From Site-B1 sp963722665 (GTDB lineage Bacteria > Bacteroidota > Bacteroidia > Flavobacteriales > Flavobacteriaceae), in the NCBI GenBank assembly GCA_963722665.1, contig CAVRNW010000021.1, positions 54,944 through 118,943 on the forward strand: DNA of 64,000 nt, read 5' to 3'. This document shows positions 63,071 through 64,000 of this stretch, in pieces (within the stretch, counting starts at the first letter, position 1; the number at the start of each line of letters is the position of its first letter). Under the pieces are notes generated by a model that did not search any database, had not been told where the DNA came from, and was given only the letters and a program-made list of their open reading frames with translations. Both the position numbers and the translations under genes were made by a program.

Positions 63071-63841
63071 TTACGCGGTTAAGGATTTAATAAAATGAAA
63101 ACTTTTTGAAAACACATTAGTGGATTTACTGCTTCTTGCATTAGCGATCTGAACAGGATTTTTAACAAATGATGGTGCCTGATTTACATACTGAACATCG
63201 CTAAGCTCGCTGTCTCCCTCAAATTTGATCTTTACTTCATTAGACCATAATTCTTTTTTATCCCTGTAAATAGTCAGGTACTCACCACGCAGCAAAAACC
63301 TTTGCACATCTAATGTTATACTTGAATCGTTGATTAACCTGACCGGGCAAATTATATTATGACCGGAATGTTTAGGTATTTCGAAGGCTGTCGAAATTTC
63401 CAATGGCAGGCTGTAAGCCAGGATGCCATTATCTAATTCACCAAACCATGTTGAGGATAATTCCCGGCTGCAACATTCAAATATCAGGTTTTCGTTTTTA
63501 TTTGTATCTGAATAAAACTGAATGTAAAGAGGTATTTCTATAAACAATAAAACATCTTTTTCGGGAAGTACTTTTAAAGCTGTTTTTGGTTTAACAACAA
63601 TTGGGCGGTCAGGAAATGCCGGTAAGCTTAGTACTGTGTTGCCTACAGTGCCTATAAAAGTCAGCCATTCAGCATTGTCAACAGGACTCGTTTGCTCTCC
63701 ACAAATTATGTCTTTTGCCGGGTCTTGCAAATCCTTTAAAGAAAACAACCATTCCTTGTTTTTCTTTTGCAAGAAGATCCCCTTTAGTCCTAGTTCCCAG
63801 TAATACGTACTTCCTTGTTCAATTGAAATTTTTGACCACAT
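63071..63841 (-). CDS. DUF432-like protein paired with MscS
   Basis: The 256-residue soluble protein resembles DUF432, a family often encoded beside MscS channels; the assignment rests on length, beta-rich composition and this neighbour. The start is preceded on the minus strand by AAGGAG, an unusually good Shine-Dalgarno for this phylum. It could modulate the channel, but this is inference. The 159 bp after it (63842-64000) hold its promoter region, with no other feature recognised. Confidence 0.55.
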   Translation of the reverse strand: MWSKISIEQGSTYYWELGLKGIFLQKKNKEWLFSLKDLQDPAKDIICGEQTSPVDNAEWLTFIGTVGNTVLSLPAFPDRPIVVKPKTALKVLPEKDVLLFIEIPLYIQFYSDTNKNENLIFECCSRELSSTWFGELDNGILAYSLPLEISTAFEIPKHSGHNIICPVRLINDSSITLDVQRFLLRGEYLTIYRDKKELWSNEVKIKFEGDSELSDVQYVNQAPSFVKNPVQIANARSSKSTNVFSKSFHFIKSLTA

Positions 63842-64000
63842 TATGCTCCTTTTATTAAATAAATATATTTGAAACTTTGCTAATTGAATAAAGCTATTTC
63901 TTTTTTTTAAAATACAAAAGTAAACTAATTAGACCTAAAGTATTATAAAGCAGTAATTAACTTCTGTAGGCTTAGTCCTGATAAAGGAATTGTTAATTAT

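Noticed and set aside
1..64000. CRISPR array or cas genes
   Set aside because: No regularly spaced direct repeats of 25-40 bp and no Cas-like protein were seen.

Overview
The window is chromosomal DNA from a member of the Flavobacteriaceae (Bacteroidota). The signs are an AT-rich base composition, promoters of the TTTG-N18/19-TAnnTTTG type, type IX secretion sorting domains, a DnaE with a fused N-terminal exonuclease, a long acidic extension on ribosomal protein S16, families largely confined to Bacteroidota (DUF3127, DUF3098, DUF4271, DUF4296), and short dispersed intergenic repeats.

Layout. 0-5.1 kb: flavin reductase, a DUF3127 OB-fold protein with an SSB-like tail, aat, two tandem polyphosphate kinases 2, tag and a thioredoxin-fold protein. 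5.1-12.5 kb: a TonB-like protein, then the ftsX-DUF3098-uppP-truB gene set, interrupted by a divergent gntP/glycerate kinase pair, then an EamA transporter. 12.5-19.6 kb: leuS (frameshifted), SemiSWEET (frameshifted), a zinc metallopeptidase, an Lrp regulator next to a saccharopine dehydrogenase-family gene (frameshifted), DUF423. 19.6-27.2 kb: hemD-DUF4271, the mannosyltransferase-dihydroorotase-DUF4296 operon, an epimerase, tyrS and a LuxE-like gene. 27.3-29.7 kb: a shattered secreted lamin-tail/T9SS gene and a minimal T9SS sorting-domain protein. 29.9-41.3 kb: a PhoB/PhoR-like pair, a glycosyltransferase, trmB, LysE, an alkyltransferase-like protein, mrp-nifU, a metallophosphoesterase, a GDSL lipoprotein, a glutaryl-CoA dehydrogenase-like gene, trmN6, rimM, rpsP. 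41.5-48.5 kb: a lipoprotein, dnaE, trxA, DUF58.

The accessory part begins at tRNA-Asp (48.6 kb) and runs to about 61.7 kb. It holds dps, an aldo/keto reductase, a Fic protein with an operator-like double palindrome, an array of small one-gene units separated by related junction sequences, a ParE relic, an M23 peptidase, and two zinc-ribbon membrane proteins around a phospholipase C/P1-like secreted protein. Two diverged copies of a four-hairpin non-coding block (one directly after tRNA-Asp, one at 53.2-53.4 kb) and a roughly 140-bp leader duplicated in front of two unrelated genes are the most unusual signals. The window ends with a DUF432-like/MscS pair.

Caveat. At least eight otherwise intact genes, including the essential leuS, carry single-base indels. 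This looks more like residual long-read assembly error than biology, so every broken gene here should be checked against raw reads. There is no CRISPR array, intact transposase or integrase gene.
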